From contig OX637797.1 in the NCBI GenBank assembly GCA_951802425.1, forward strand, positions 1,984,001 through 2,048,000: a stretch of 64,000 bases of DNA, written 5' to 3'. Numbering within the stretch: position 1 is the stretch's first letter; each line of letters opens with the position of its first letter. This stretch comes from Clavaria fumosa (lineage: Eukaryota > Basidiomycota > Agaricomycetes > Agaricales > Clavariaceae). Below, piece after piece: positions 12,703 through 22,749 of this stretch. The notes under the pieces were generated by a model. The model saw only the letters and a program-made list of their open reading frames with translations, had not been told where the DNA came from and did no database searches. The position numbers and the translations under genes were made by a program.

Positions 12703-13222
12703 GATCACGTTCATTCCGTTGGTTCATTCGCCTAGCGGCAGAGTGAATTTTTATGTGATCTGAATGAATGCCATGTTCAAACTATAGAGTTAGGAGCACA
12801 GTGGTGAGGATAGGTCACTCACCATGTTGAGATTGGGCTATTATACGCTGCTTCATTGCAGTTTGGCCAAATTGTCTATTGTCCCAACAGATGAATTGGT
12901 AGCAGACATAGCCACCAAAGCACCCAAACATCAAGTTTAAATCATGTGACAAAAGTTTTTTTTTTGATTTTTTGATTTTTTTTGTTTGAATCAGCATTTT
13001 TATCCTGCAACATGTGGCTACGACAAAGACGCGGTTGTACGTGATGTACGTAAGGTGATTAGGTAGGAGGGTTGGGTGGGGTTGGGAGGCGTATTGGGGG
13101 GGTTGGTGGTTGGACTTTCTTTGGTCTAGTGCGGGTCTGGGGCGGCTCCGTTGGGAATGTGACAAAAGTTTTGAGCATGGTTCAAAATCCAACCATCATC
13201 AGAGAACTTTTAATCAACAACA
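12703..13222. other. Intergenic region with T-rich tract
   Basis: A T-dominated tract (about 12955-12985) and a GT/GGT-rich stretch (13060-13130) make the reverse-strand frame here low-complexity and not credible as a gene. The sequence GTGACAAAAGTTTT occurs twice (near 12948 and 13158). It presumably holds the LEU2 promoter. Confidence 0.45.
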
Positions 13223-14634
13223 ATGGTATCAATTCTTCCTCAAGGAACTAATACCAATGGACATATTGGTACATCACTCATCAGATTCAAAATTGCTGTG
13301 CTCCCCGGGGATGGAATCGGTAAGTGTTCTCAAGGCCGCCTTAACGGTCTTGCTCCGGGGCGTGTCTTAACCAATCATGATCTGCAGGACCAGAGGTCAT
13401 CGATCAGGCGGTGCGCGTGCTTCAAGTCGTCTCTGACGCGTCCACAGCAGCCGATCTCGAGTTGAAAAGCTACCCTTTCGGCGGGTGCGCGATCGATGAG
13501 TTTGGTAAACCCCTCCCCGACGCAACTTACAAGGCGTGCAAGGAGGCCGATGCAATTCTCATGGGTGCGCAGGCTCCGTCACTCGAGCCTGTCGTACCTC
13601 ACCGATTGTCAAACAGGTGCGATCGGTGGCCCCAAATGGGGCGTTGACTGCAAAATACGTCCGGAACAGGGCATCCTGGAGCTGCGCAAGTTGCTCGGAC
13701 TCTACGCGAATATCCGCCCGGCCAACTTTGCCTCCGACTCATTGCTCGACTCCTCGCCGCTGAAGGCGAGCGCCGCGAAAGGGGTCGATCTCATCGTCTT
13801 ACGCGAGCTCATCGGGGGTGTGTACTTTGGCGCGCGCAAGGAGCCCGGGGCGGACCCCGATCCCGAAACCGCGTGGGACACCATGATCTATAGCAAACAG
13901 GAGGTACAGAGAATCACCAGGGTCGCCGCCCAGATCGCCCTCGCGGCTAATCCCCCGCTGGCGATTCATTCTGTCGACAAGGCCAACGTCCTCGCCAGCT
14001 CGAGGCTTTGGCGACAGGTCGTGACAGAGACCATAGAGGCTGAATACCCTCGGCTAAAACCAACACTGTACCATCAACTCGTAGACTCTGCAGCCATGAT
14101 CCTCGTGATGAATCCGAGAAAGCTGAATGGCGTTATCTTAACAGAAAACTTGTTCGGCGACATGTGAGTTCGACTCATACCCGAACCGACACAGGGATCC
14201 GATTTTTCCCCGTTTGCCCTGCGACAGCTCACTAAAGGAGGTTATATTTATTTAGACTTTCGGACGAAGCGAGCGTCATACCCGGCTCGCTCGGATTGCT
14301 TCCTTCCGCATCCCTCGCGGGCGCTCCCTCCATCCCTTCGCTCCATGATTTCAAGCCAACTGTAGGGCTGTACGAGCCTATCCACGGCTCCGCACCAGAC
14401 ATTGCTGGTAAAGGCATCGCGAACCCCATCGGGACTATCCTTAGTACTGCGATGCTCCTGCGCTACTCGCTCGGTCTCGAGAAGGAAGCGAAGGCGGTCG
14501 AGGATGCCGTCCGGAAAGTTCTGGATGGGCAGAGCCTTGGTGGTCTCGGCCTTAGGTCAGCCGACCTCGGTGGGAAGGTGACCACAAAAGAGATGGGGGA
14601 CGCTATCGTTGAACAACTCAAGGGCTTGCTCTGA
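13223..14634 (+). CDS. LEU2: 3-isopropylmalate dehydrogenase (leucine biosynthesis)
   Basis: NAD-dependent oxidative decarboxylation of 3-isopropylmalate in leucine synthesis. The only in-frame ATG upstream of the conserved core is at 13223, giving a 22-residue leader before [10 protein letters not shown]; the leader is unlike other family members and lies in AT-rich sequence, so the start is the least certain part. Three introns are seen: 13321-13387 ([11 protein letters not shown]), about 13564-13617 ([10 protein letters not shown]) and about 14165-14255 (GD|ILSDEAS). Conserved blocks are [39 protein letters not shown], the metal-site region [28 protein letters not shown] and [18 protein letters not shown]. 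The stop is at 14634. It converges with VPS17. Confidence 0.95.
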
Positions 14635-15122
14635 GCGTAGCGTTTTTCACAAAACAATCATAAATGTAAACTCAAGCTGCGAATCTACATAGATTGTATC
14701 CTTTAGTTGATTAGACCAGTAGCTGCAATATCTTCAATCGAATTCCGAGGATGCTAGACATTCCCCAAGTGCAGACGCCAAGTCATCCTTCTTACTAGTA
14801 ACTCACAGAGATACGAAACGGTAGTCCCCTTGCTTGCGAGGGTTCCTACAAAAGGCACTGACAAGCAAGCAAGGGTTCTGCCAACAGATTTGGCGCTCCT
14901 TTGTTGATGTATCTGCTTGAAAACGGCATACAAGACCCAAACTGTGTCTCCACATGAAACGATGAACAATCCACCACCGTCAAAATTTGCCAGATGCGAC
15001 GAATCAAAGCACAGAGACTAGCAAACCGAATATTATTAAAAGGAAGCTAAAAAAGATAATTACAACGGCACCACATCCACTACCAAAGAAAGCCACTCTG
15101 CCTATACCAACATCAAAAACAC
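14635..15122. other. Convergent intergenic region (LEU2 / VPS17 3' ends)
   Basis: AT-rich, especially 15020-15122, with no coding or RNA signature recognised. It contains the 3' UTRs of two convergent genes. Confidence 0.5.
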
Positions 15123-17360
15123 TCAAAATAAATTCGCCAATTTACTAGCCGCCTCTCTCGCGTCCAATCTCGGCCTATTGGTCGTCGGATGCACTCGCAT
15201 CGAGCTCGACATGAACGCGTTAGGTCTTCGCTGTGCGAGCGGATCCAAGTCGCTCTCAGTCACTTGTTTCTGTAAGGGAGGAGCAGCGCCAGCAGCAGGT
15301 TGTGGTTGATGCGCTGCAAAAGCGCCGATGGGTGCCCCGAGAAGGGGGTCGGTCGGCCCTCTCACTTGGGATGGATTGTGTATCCGAGAGCTAGGGTGCA
15401 GCGGAGACGAGGGCTGTGCAGACATGGACGGGCCAAACACGTCCGAACTTGCCCGTCCAAACTGTGATGACGGTGATGACGGCGGCTTCACGAACATGGA
15501 CTGTGTGCCGTCCACGAAACGGCCCCCGAGTGGCGGCTCGTCCACGCTGCGGAAGCCAAACGCGGCGGCCTGGCGCTGGGGGGGCGCTGAAGGCAGGCCC
15601 GTGCCTGGACTCGGCGGGGAGTTCGGCCGTTGCGGGTAGAGGAACCCTGGTCGCGCGGACGCGTGTGTGGCAGGCGCAGATTTGGGCGGTAGTTGTGGGT
15701 GGCTGGCTGCGATCGCTGTGGACGGCTGCGCGCGGGATTCGGGTGGGGACAAAGGCCGAGCAGGGTAAGGGTCCTCCAGCGTCTGGATGCTCAGTGGTTT
15801 GGGAATGCCATTGCTCGGAAGGGTTTTCTTGTTCGCATTCGTCACATCGGGCCGTAGGGCCTCCAATTCGCGTAACATCTGCCGTTCATACATGATCGAT
15901 GATCGAGCATGCTCAACTAGGGCGGCGGTGATATCCTCATTGGCAAGGCGGTTGTACATCTTCAGAGCCTCGTGTAGGTTCTTTGATATACCGTCTGCAC
16001 GTTTAGCGAGCACGAGCTCGTACTTGTCCGCCTGTATGCAAAAGAGATTGACATCCTGTATATAGAGGGGCCCAAAAACGCCGCCGCACCTCCTGCATTT
16101 CTTCGATCGCTTCGTCGACACGATCAGCGCGAATATTGGAGCTCGCCTTGAGGCGTTCGATGTGTCTCCGCTTAGATATTGTGCTCTTGACGGCTGCTTG
16201 GTATTCCTCCAGCACAGCCGTCCGCTGAAGTAGTGTCTCCTTGGCAGAACGCGCATTCATGCCCTGATATCCAAACGAGTCGCCAATGATGACGCATTCA
16301 CCGATCGACTGTGCGTGATCAACGTCAGCTAAGCTGTGCCATGTACGCCCAATTTTGCGGAATGCATTGGCAAGTGGTGGGTGGGCCTCGACCGCTGCTA
16401 TGCCCACAAGCTTGTTGCCCATCTCGGCGTGGTGCACGGCGAGTGCTGCCCGAAGATAAAAAGTTCACGGTCAGCTGAAGGACGGGAAGAGCCAATCCCA
16501 CGTGCAGGAGCGTCAGGGCATGACTGACCTTTTCGCGCGGCAGAGAGCTTATCAATCGCCTTTGCGGCGTCGAAGAACTGGCCCTCAAGCTTGGTCAACT
16601 CGAACCTCGCACGCTGGAGCTCCTCGTCCTCATCCGGGACGGAACGACGCATAAGGCCGAAGCCGGACGATGTCTTGCGGCGCGGGCGCGGGGTCGGCTG
16701 GTACCCAAAGTCGCTCTCGATGAATGCACGGAGGTCCTCGTCTGTGAGGAGGATGGGGTCCGCGCACACGCGCCCGAGCCAGCGTTGCAGCATGATACGC
16801 ACGAGACGATCGTCCTCCTCGTCCGTCGGCGCGGACGTCTGCGCGAGCGGTAGCGCAGGCACAATTGTCTGCGGGTTGGAATGCACGATGGCGTCGTAGA
16901 ATTGCTGGAACTCCACGTACGAGCGGGACACGTTTCGGTATGTCGTACCTGTGAAATTGGACAGGTTCGTCTGAGAGCGTGCGTGTGTCAGCGCCAGTGG
17001 GCAAGAAATGGTGAAAAGGAACGAGCGACTTGCTTGAGCGTCAAACTTGACAAGGAGGTCTCGTCTGTTGCGGTCGATACTAGTGATCTTGACGCGCAAG
17101 TACGGCTCTTGTTTCTCATACTTTGTCCCATTTGAACTGACGTTGTCTTTGGGGGAGATAAGCCCAGGTTCAGGCTGGCCGTATATTTGTGGTTCTTTCC
17201 CGAACGGCGAGGTAGGGGCTTTATCTGGCAACGATGGGCCTGGGGAAGTAGCTGGACGCAGGTTGGGGAGCGGCGAGTCTGGTGAATGAGGCGTTGTGGG
17301 CCATGGTGGGATGGAGTCGTCCGCAAATATGGAGTTTGTGGGTGCGAGCGGATCGAACAT
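15123..17360 (-). CDS. VPS17: Retromer sorting nexin Vps17 (PX and BAR domains)
   Basis: Subunit of the Vps5-Vps17 membrane-deforming dimer of retromer, which returns cargo from endosome to Golgi. The start is the ATG at 17360 (MFDPLAPTNSIFAD). A disordered Pro/Ser-rich leader of about 70 residues is followed by a PX domain (EPYLRVKITSIDRNRRDLLV, TYRNVSRSYVEFQQFYDAIV, IVPALPLAQTSAP, RIMLQRWLGRVCADPIL). The block DEDLRAFIESDFGYQPTPRP with RRKTSSGFGLMRR is characteristic of Vps17. The BAR region (about 15960-16650) is helical and charged, joined by introns near 16446-16526 and 16030-16095. A proline-rich tail of about 200 residues (15123-15840) ends in ASKLANLF; it is a long extension relative to yeast. 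The PX domain lacks the full basic phosphoinositide pocket pattern, as is usual in Vps17. RIB1 lies upstream on the same strand. Confidence 0.9.
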
Positions 17361-17485
17361 TGGATAGAAACAAGGGCGAGAGAGAGATGGTCACACACGC
17401 TTTGACTTATAGTCGGGTGTTGAGCAGGATGGTATTATGTAAACACATACAAGTAAAAGTACCTTTACCTCCTCATACAGTTACA

Positions 17486-17501
17486 GTTACAGTACTGTAA
17501 C
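17486..17501. repeat. Perfect 16-bp palindrome GTTACAGTACTGTAAC
   Basis: A self-complementary 16-mer about 125 bases upstream of the VPS17 start, preceded by two further TTACAG copies. The half AGTACTGTAACAC (extending past the palindrome) is also found 5' of KRE6, near 4374-4392. It could be a binding site for a dimeric regulator or simply a local repeat. Confidence 0.5.
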
Positions 17502-17567
17502 ACTCCACAGTATTATTCCCTGAGAGAAAAAAACGATCTAGTTAAACTCTGTGATGCTACGAGCATC

Positions 17568-19121
17568 TTAATCTTCTAGTAAAGGCAACATGTGCCCCAT
17601 CCGTAGTACCTTCGTCCGCAAGTACTTGTCGAGGTCAGCTCCCTCCACCACACGACCGCCGACCAACGTGGAAGCATCAACATGTGCACCGTGAAAACGG
17701 TCTCCTTCCTCCATAAAAGCATCTTTCTCCTCGTCTACGTCCATAGAAGGAACGTTAACCATTGTCATCGCAGCCGTCACCGCCGTTACCGAGTCCGGCA
17801 CTTTCGGCCGCCGCTGTCGCCAACTGCGAGGCACCATGGGCACCCGCTGCTCCACTCTCACCCCTTCCGATTCCAGTGCCAGCACCTTGTCCGGGTTGTT
17901 CGTCAATAGCCTGACGCCACCCCCCAGCCCGAGGTCCCGCAGGATCGCTGCGGCCGCCTCGTACTCGCGCTCGTCCGCCTGGTGCCCAAGCATCAGGTTT
18001 GCGGTCACCGTGTCGTGCCCCAGATCCTGCAAATTGTAAGCGCGAATCTTGGACAGGAGCCCGATACCGCGCCCTTCCTGGCGCAGATAGACGACCGCTC
18101 CCCGGCCTGGAATCGTTGTCGCGGAGGACAGCAACGTACCAGGGACGGCGATGGGCTGCGACATGAGCCGGATGGCTTCGTCCAGCTGTTCGCCGCAATC
18201 GCAGCGCATGCTGCCGACCGTCTCTCCTGTAAAGCATTCCGAGTGGATGCGGACAAGCGGAGGCGGGATCGCCATGGGGGGGGTGGCGACCCGCGAGGCA
18301 TTCTGAGGCGGCTGGGCCGCGACAGGAGACGAAGCCGTGTGCTTCGTCGATGTAAGGCGTCCGACGTAGGCACCCCGCGTGATGCGTTCCTCCTCCGTCT
18401 CGGTGTCACTCCAGACGGCGTCAAGGGACCGACTGCGGATGGGGGGCGCATGTGGATAATGCGAGTGAGACGAATCAGCAAATTGGGCGGGGTCTACAAC
18501 AATAGCGAGGTGTTCCTTTTCGTCTCTACTGTTGCGGTACAGATGAAGGAAAACAGGGCCGTGGGCCGTCGGGATTCGCGTACGCGCCATGCACTTGACG
18601 TCGATCGCCACATTAGAGGAAGCGACAGAGGTACGCACGGGCAGAGGTGCCAAGCGAGGCGATTGGGCCTGTTTGCTGCTGGGAGGATGGCGTTTTTTAT
18701 GAGTAGGCAAATTGCCTGAGGACTTGAGCACTTCGGATGCCTCTCTCGCATCGTTCTCCTTTCCGGCTTCCACGACACTCCTCGTGCGGATGCTACGGGG
18801 TGCTTGCCGACTCACGTATGTGAGGCGGTATGGAGTATCCCGTGTGCCATTGGCGGTGTCCTTAACGTCTTCGCCGCGCGAATGGGCCTCGGGCTGGGGT
18901 ACAGGTACCCCTGGGAAGAAGTCGTGATGGTAATGGTTTCTGGTCACATGGGGGCCCGAAGCGAGAGCGGCGGCTAGCATGAGTGGGTCGAGGTCGGCAT
19001 CCCTCCTGGCGAAGACGGGTTTTGACGCGGGCAACGCGGGGCCAGAAAGGACGTCGAGGAGGGTGATGTCTTGGTCAGTCGACCGATGTTCTAACGAGGT
19101 CAGCATGCGCGGGGATGACAA
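17568..19121 (-). CDS. RIB1: GTP cyclohydrolase II (riboflavin biosynthesis)
   Basis: Opens GTP to the first riboflavin precursor. It is one uninterrupted reading frame of 517 residues starting at 19121, unusual among the intron-rich neighbours. The N-terminal half (about 270 residues) is Ser/Pro/His-rich and probably disordered, with a weak first domain around RTRIPTAHGPVFLHLYRN. The catalytic core contains VRIHSECFTGETVGSMRCDC, whose three cysteines form the zinc site, then VVYLRQEGRGIGLLSKIRAY, DTVTANLMLGHQADEREYEA, GLGGGVRLLTNNPDKVLAL and RVEQRVPMVP. A C-terminal extension (VGGRVVEGADLDKYLRTKVL) follows, as in other fungal Rib1 proteins. All catalytic motifs are intact. The long N-terminal extension is typical of basidiomycete homologues. 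The gene is divergent from the small membrane protein gene. Confidence 0.95.
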   Translation of the reverse strand: MSSPRMLTSLEHRSTDQDITLLDVLSGPALPASKPVFARRDADLDPLMLAAALASGPHVTRNHYHHDFFPGVPVPQPEAHSRGEDVKDTANGTRDTPYRLTYVSRQAPRSIRTRSVVEAGKENDAREASEVLKSSGNLPTHKKRHPPSSKQAQSPRLAPLPVRTSVASSNVAIDVKCMARTRIPTAHGPVFLHLYRNSRDEKEHLAIVVDPAQFADSSHSHYPHAPPIRSRSLDAVWSDTETEEERITRGAYVGRLTSTKHTASSPVAAQPPQNASRVATPPMAIPPPLVRIHSECFTGETVGSMRCDCGEQLDEAIRLMSQPIAVPGTLLSSATTIPGRGAVVYLRQEGRGIGLLSKIRAYNLQDLGHDTVTANLMLGHQADEREYEAAAAILRDLGLGGGVRLLTNNPDKVLALESEGVRVEQRVPMVPRSWRQRRPKVPDSVTAVTAAMTMVNVPSMDVDEEKDAFMEEGDRFHGAHVDASTLVGGRVVEGADLDKYLRTKVLRMGHMLPLLED

Positions 19122-19445
19122 GATAATTAGACGCGTGTGGTTGAAAAGAGCATTGAAGGGGTGATTGGTAGTGGCCGATGACGGGGAACGGCTTTAAATA
19201 TTTGAGGACTGACGGGAGTACCCGCTCACTCCTAAGCCAAGATGATTGTTGAGTGTGGACATTTACAAGCAGTGATCACGTCAGCATTATCTAATCACAT
19301 GACAAATCATCGGAGTTTGAATTTAATACTACGTAATAAACGCGGTCATTCGAGTCTCCTTGTGCACTATGCAACAGCACATCGTCTGCAGCACTCAGTA
19401 GCGTTCGTGGTTTAGCGAACTTACGCCTTTCTTTTTTTCGTTTTC
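19122..19445. promoter_or_regulatory. Divergent promoter region RIB1 / small membrane protein
   Basis: A 324-base divergent interval. It is moderately AT-rich (AATTTAATACTACG near 19320) and has no recognised gene. No sequence typical of an FMN riboswitch was noticed. Confidence 0.4.
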
Positions 19446-19951
19446 ATGTGAGTATTCTACGCCTATCTCCGTTTCACCTCACACTGCTTAAAAGGTTTTT
19501 GGCTGCACCGACGTCAACCAATGTCGAGCGCAACGCTGGTACCGCCTAGAGCCCACTCTCTCATTTCATCCTTGTCCTCCTCTCAGACGAGCCCTCTTAC
19601 GAGATCTTAGCCGACATCGCCTATACCCCCTCGTCTCGCCACTATCCGCCCTCAACCTGGACCTCTAATCAGCGCCGCTCCGCGTACATCATCCTCGAGA
19701 TTCTCGGCGGCGTGCTCGCCGCCTTCTTCGTATTCGCTCTCGCGCGCTGTCTGTACCACTATATCATGACACCGGAACAGGACAGTATTGCCGCTTTCCT
19801 CCGTCGTCACCAGCTCCACCGCGAAATGGAGGATCTTAGGCACACATATCACCGCCTGTACATGCCACACCCGCATACTCCCCAAGGCCACTATCCTACA
19901 ATTCCATTACCGCTTCCGAACTGGCCAGGACCTCACTTCGATGCAAATTGA
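19446..19951 (+). CDS. Small single-pass membrane protein, unknown function
   Basis: I do not recognise the family. The best model has three exons. Exon 1 contributes only AT (19446-19447), an intron with donor GTGAGT runs 19448-19494, and exon 2 (19495-19538) supplies the G, so the start codon is formed by splicing. A second intron (19539-19586) joins ...VERNA to DEPSYEILADIA. The product is about 137 residues: a short polar N terminus, one transmembrane helix (AYIILEILGGVLAAFFVFAL) followed by Cys and His residues, and a cytosol-like tail rich in His, Pro and Tyr (HPHTPQGHYPTIPLPLPNWP) ending PHFDAN. The second splice restores a long open frame and both introns have plausible donors, but the acceptor of the first (TTAAAAG) is weak. 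If the first intron is wrong, the true start lies further upstream. Confidence 0.6.
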
Positions 19952-20479
19952 GTCCCACACCACTTCCCGACTATGTTAGGCCGTGTAGCCCGACGCCGTA
20001 GATCTCGGTCATCTCGGTCCGAAACATATTGATCTAAACGCATGCGGATCGTCCAAGCTGGTAATCGCATCCCTATCGGCCGATGGACCCGCTTAGATCC
20101 TTACCCCATCTTTACGCGAAGCGGTTGCTATCTATGTCGTCCCCAATCGCTCCGTAAGCATCGTTTGCTCGACCATAGGTCATCTCTCTCTCTATAGCAT
20201 GTCGCATACATTTTCCTCATTATGACACGTAATTGCTCCCTGCTCCCTCCTGCGTTCGCATCTCCTGAGGCTTTTGGCATTGTATGGTATTATTTTCCAA
20301 TTGTGGATCACTCGGATCACAGTGCGTTTTGAAACGGGGATAGGTATTTATCAAGGGGATAGATGATCTAGTGATTACGCTAAGTAAACCTGAGCCAACA
20401 CGTGAAATAAAGCAATGTCCGCCTTCCCAAGGTCGCAATTGCGAGCGAACTCAAGGACCGTCCAAGTGCCCCAGATCCA
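19952..20479. other. Intergenic region
   Basis: No gene recognised. It is AT-rich near 20260-20350 and merges at its right end into GC-rich remains of the FAD oxidoreductase fossil. Confidence 0.4.
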
Positions 20480-21802
20480 CACCGTATATCACGATACACC
20501 GCCAATAAAACGCCCAAAATTCACCCTTGCACCACCCTTGCACCACTGCGCTCGAAACACTCAAAGCCACACTTGACAAGCACGGAAATGGCTGCCACGA
20601 TCCACGCGCCGTGTGCGCGTCATACACGACCACCGGGAACGCAGCCCGCAGGCCCGCCGTCCTCGTGGAACACGAAGCGCGTCCACGCGCCCGCGAACGC
20701 TGCACGCCGTGTGTTCTAGATCGTGTGCAGCTGGGCTCGGCACTCCGTCACCTGTGTGGTGCAAGCGTGAGGGGCCGGACGAGAGTGCGAATGCGGAGGG
20801 GGACCTCGGGGTGGCGATTTTTTATTACGTCTGAGTCGAGAACGGCGTGGGCGTAACGCCAGCCCCCACGACGCCCTCGGGTGACGGCTCAAACGGTGGG
20901 TGACACAAGGACAGGGCCGTATATATGTTGGAGGCCGTTCATACCATCTGTATCAAAAGAGCCCCAGTTGCCCACGAGTTGTAGGGGACTGTGGTTGGCA
21001 AAGAAACGGGCCTGCAGTTGGGCTCGTGATTGAATTGTCCATAAGCAAACAAGGGTGCGCGCCGGGACTTGTCCGGAGGCATGCTCAAGATAGCGACCGT
21101 CATGGGCTTCCGGGCGAAAGACACTCAATCAGAAAATGGTGGAGATTGTGCATTTGAATAACAGGGCATATGATTAGATAATTATCACGGAAGGAGTCCG
21201 AGTAACCCTCTTCTTCCCGAGAGATACATCATCGTATTGACCAGATGTGTCCGTTTCAGCCAGGAGTGTTCTGGCGCAAGCGTCGGACCGCAGGATGTCA
21301 TAGAGCATTCTCCATACGCCAGGATCCAGCAACCGAGAAGGCTTGCAGAAGACGGATAGCAGATCATTGCCGGCCCATTCAAAGCGGCCGCGGTCGCGGG
21401 ACACAGAGAATGTCATACGCGTGGGCTTGGTGCAGATGGAAGGTGCAGCGAGAGAAAACATAGAAATTTGGGATACGTAGTCGGATGCATGACAGTCTAT
21501 TTGATGGTTGAGAAAGGGAGTACGAAACCTGCAAAATGAGACATGTGTAGGTTGTAGGGGAGAAAACACACGTATCCACGTCGACACCGCCGCGGAAGTT
21601 GCTCATGGGTGGGGGAAAATACACCGTGTTGATGTGACCGCCTGGTCATGCATCGGAGTCGTAGAGGTGGACTTGGTGGTCACTATACTCATTCAATATC
21701 TGTAACAGAAAGGCTTAGACTAGAAGACGTGGTGTCGAAGAAGCAGGTTACCCAGGTCGCTGCTAAACCAGAAACGCCAGATCCAACGACAGCTACCTTC
21801 AT
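20480..21802 (-). pseudogene. Decayed FAD/NAD(P)-binding oxidoreductase (amine-oxidase-like, COG2907 type)
   Basis: The reverse strand from 21802 begins MKVAVVGSGVSGLAATW, a textbook FAD-binding start with a following intron and LNEYSDHQVHLYDSDA. The next codon is TGA at 21646-21648, where the family has Trp in the pattern DSDA-W-PGGH. Homology continues with PGGHINTV, FSVSRDRGRFEWAGNDLLSV, LLDPGVWRMLYDIL and a frame change near 21210 (GEEGYSDSFRDNYLI is in another frame). KPMTVAILSMPPDK follows in a third frame. The middle of the protein is missing. The C-terminal hallmark FAGAWTRFVFHEDG is recognisable at about 20660-20705, preceded by an in-frame TAG (20716-20718, LHTI-stop-NTRRAA) and followed by TGA at 20620-20622. 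Together this is an internally deleted, frameshifted gene with several stops. The C-terminal assignment rests on one motif; the N-terminal part is secure. Confidence 0.8.
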
Positions 21803-22749
21803 GCGAAAAAGAATAAAATGTTAGATACGGCCCTCCCGAAGGCCAAGGCCCCGAATCGCATGCTTCTAGAAGCCTGGCCGAGACTAGCAATGCAATTAGG
21901 CAAGAGCCAAGTGTCGTCAGTGCTTCAGTGCAGTGATTCTGCTTGTTTTGTGGTGCATCCAGGTAGTTATCACGTTGCAAAGACTATGCAAGGCAATGGC
22001 TGCGATAAGCAGAATTTAGTAACTTGGGTACAGCTAAAACAAAGGTGCGTACCATAAATCAGCCAAATGCATTATTTGTGCGCGACAGACGAAGCAGAAA
22101 ACCAGATTGCGAAGTGGACATTGAACCCAACAATATTCAACGACGAGCGTCAAAGTGTGTTGCAAATTTAAGCATGAAAGCACCGATAGCCGATCATCGA
22201 TCATCGATCAACGTTGATCAACACTGTACCAGTTCGGTTCAGGACATGGTCGAAGTGCCCACACGGACGCGATAGCTGTACAGTATTGCCTCTGACGACG
22301 GACAGGGCGTAGCGATTATCCTTTGTCACGCCCATTCCTTGCCCCTCTTCGTTCTGTTCCTTCATATTCGAGAGGGTAACTATTGTGCCTACGCAGGTCT
22401 CAACCACCTAATGTACTACTCCTCTGCCTACAAGGGTGTTGGGCGGTCTCTTGCTTGCACATCACCCTTTCGACGTGCCAGCCTGGCTGAAACTTGAAGC
22501 TTGAAGCTTGGAGCTTGAAGCCCCGGCTTTGGTTCACGGTAAATATACTTGAACATACTTTAAAGAATAGCAAAACAAAAGAACAGCTGCTTTTTGCCAA
22601 CTTCATCGAGAACGTCGTAAAGGCCCCCCGAAGGTAATAAAGACATCCCAGAAACGTACACTCATCATGTGCGTGACCATATGTGGCCCAAACACTGCCA
22701 AGGAGGAAGGGCGGCTGACGGTGAATTGTCCTTTTCCACTCTCTTCATC
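21803..22749. other. Intergenic region with short simple repeats
   Basis: Almost 950 bases without a recognised gene. Two local repeats are visible: overlapping GATCATC/GATCAAC copies at about 22192-22220, and GAAGCTT/GGAGCTT copies at about 22494-22520. The right end should hold the promoter of the DUF6534-type gene. Confidence 0.45.

Noticed and set aside
12815..13192. Minus-strand frame between the M28 gene and LEU2
   Set aside because: Encoded Lys and Pro/His runs come from T-rich and GGT-rich tracts; no family similarity.
17982..18719. Plus-strand 245-residue frame inside RIB1
   Set aside because: It lies opposite the GTP cyclohydrolase catalytic core, which is unambiguous on the minus strand.
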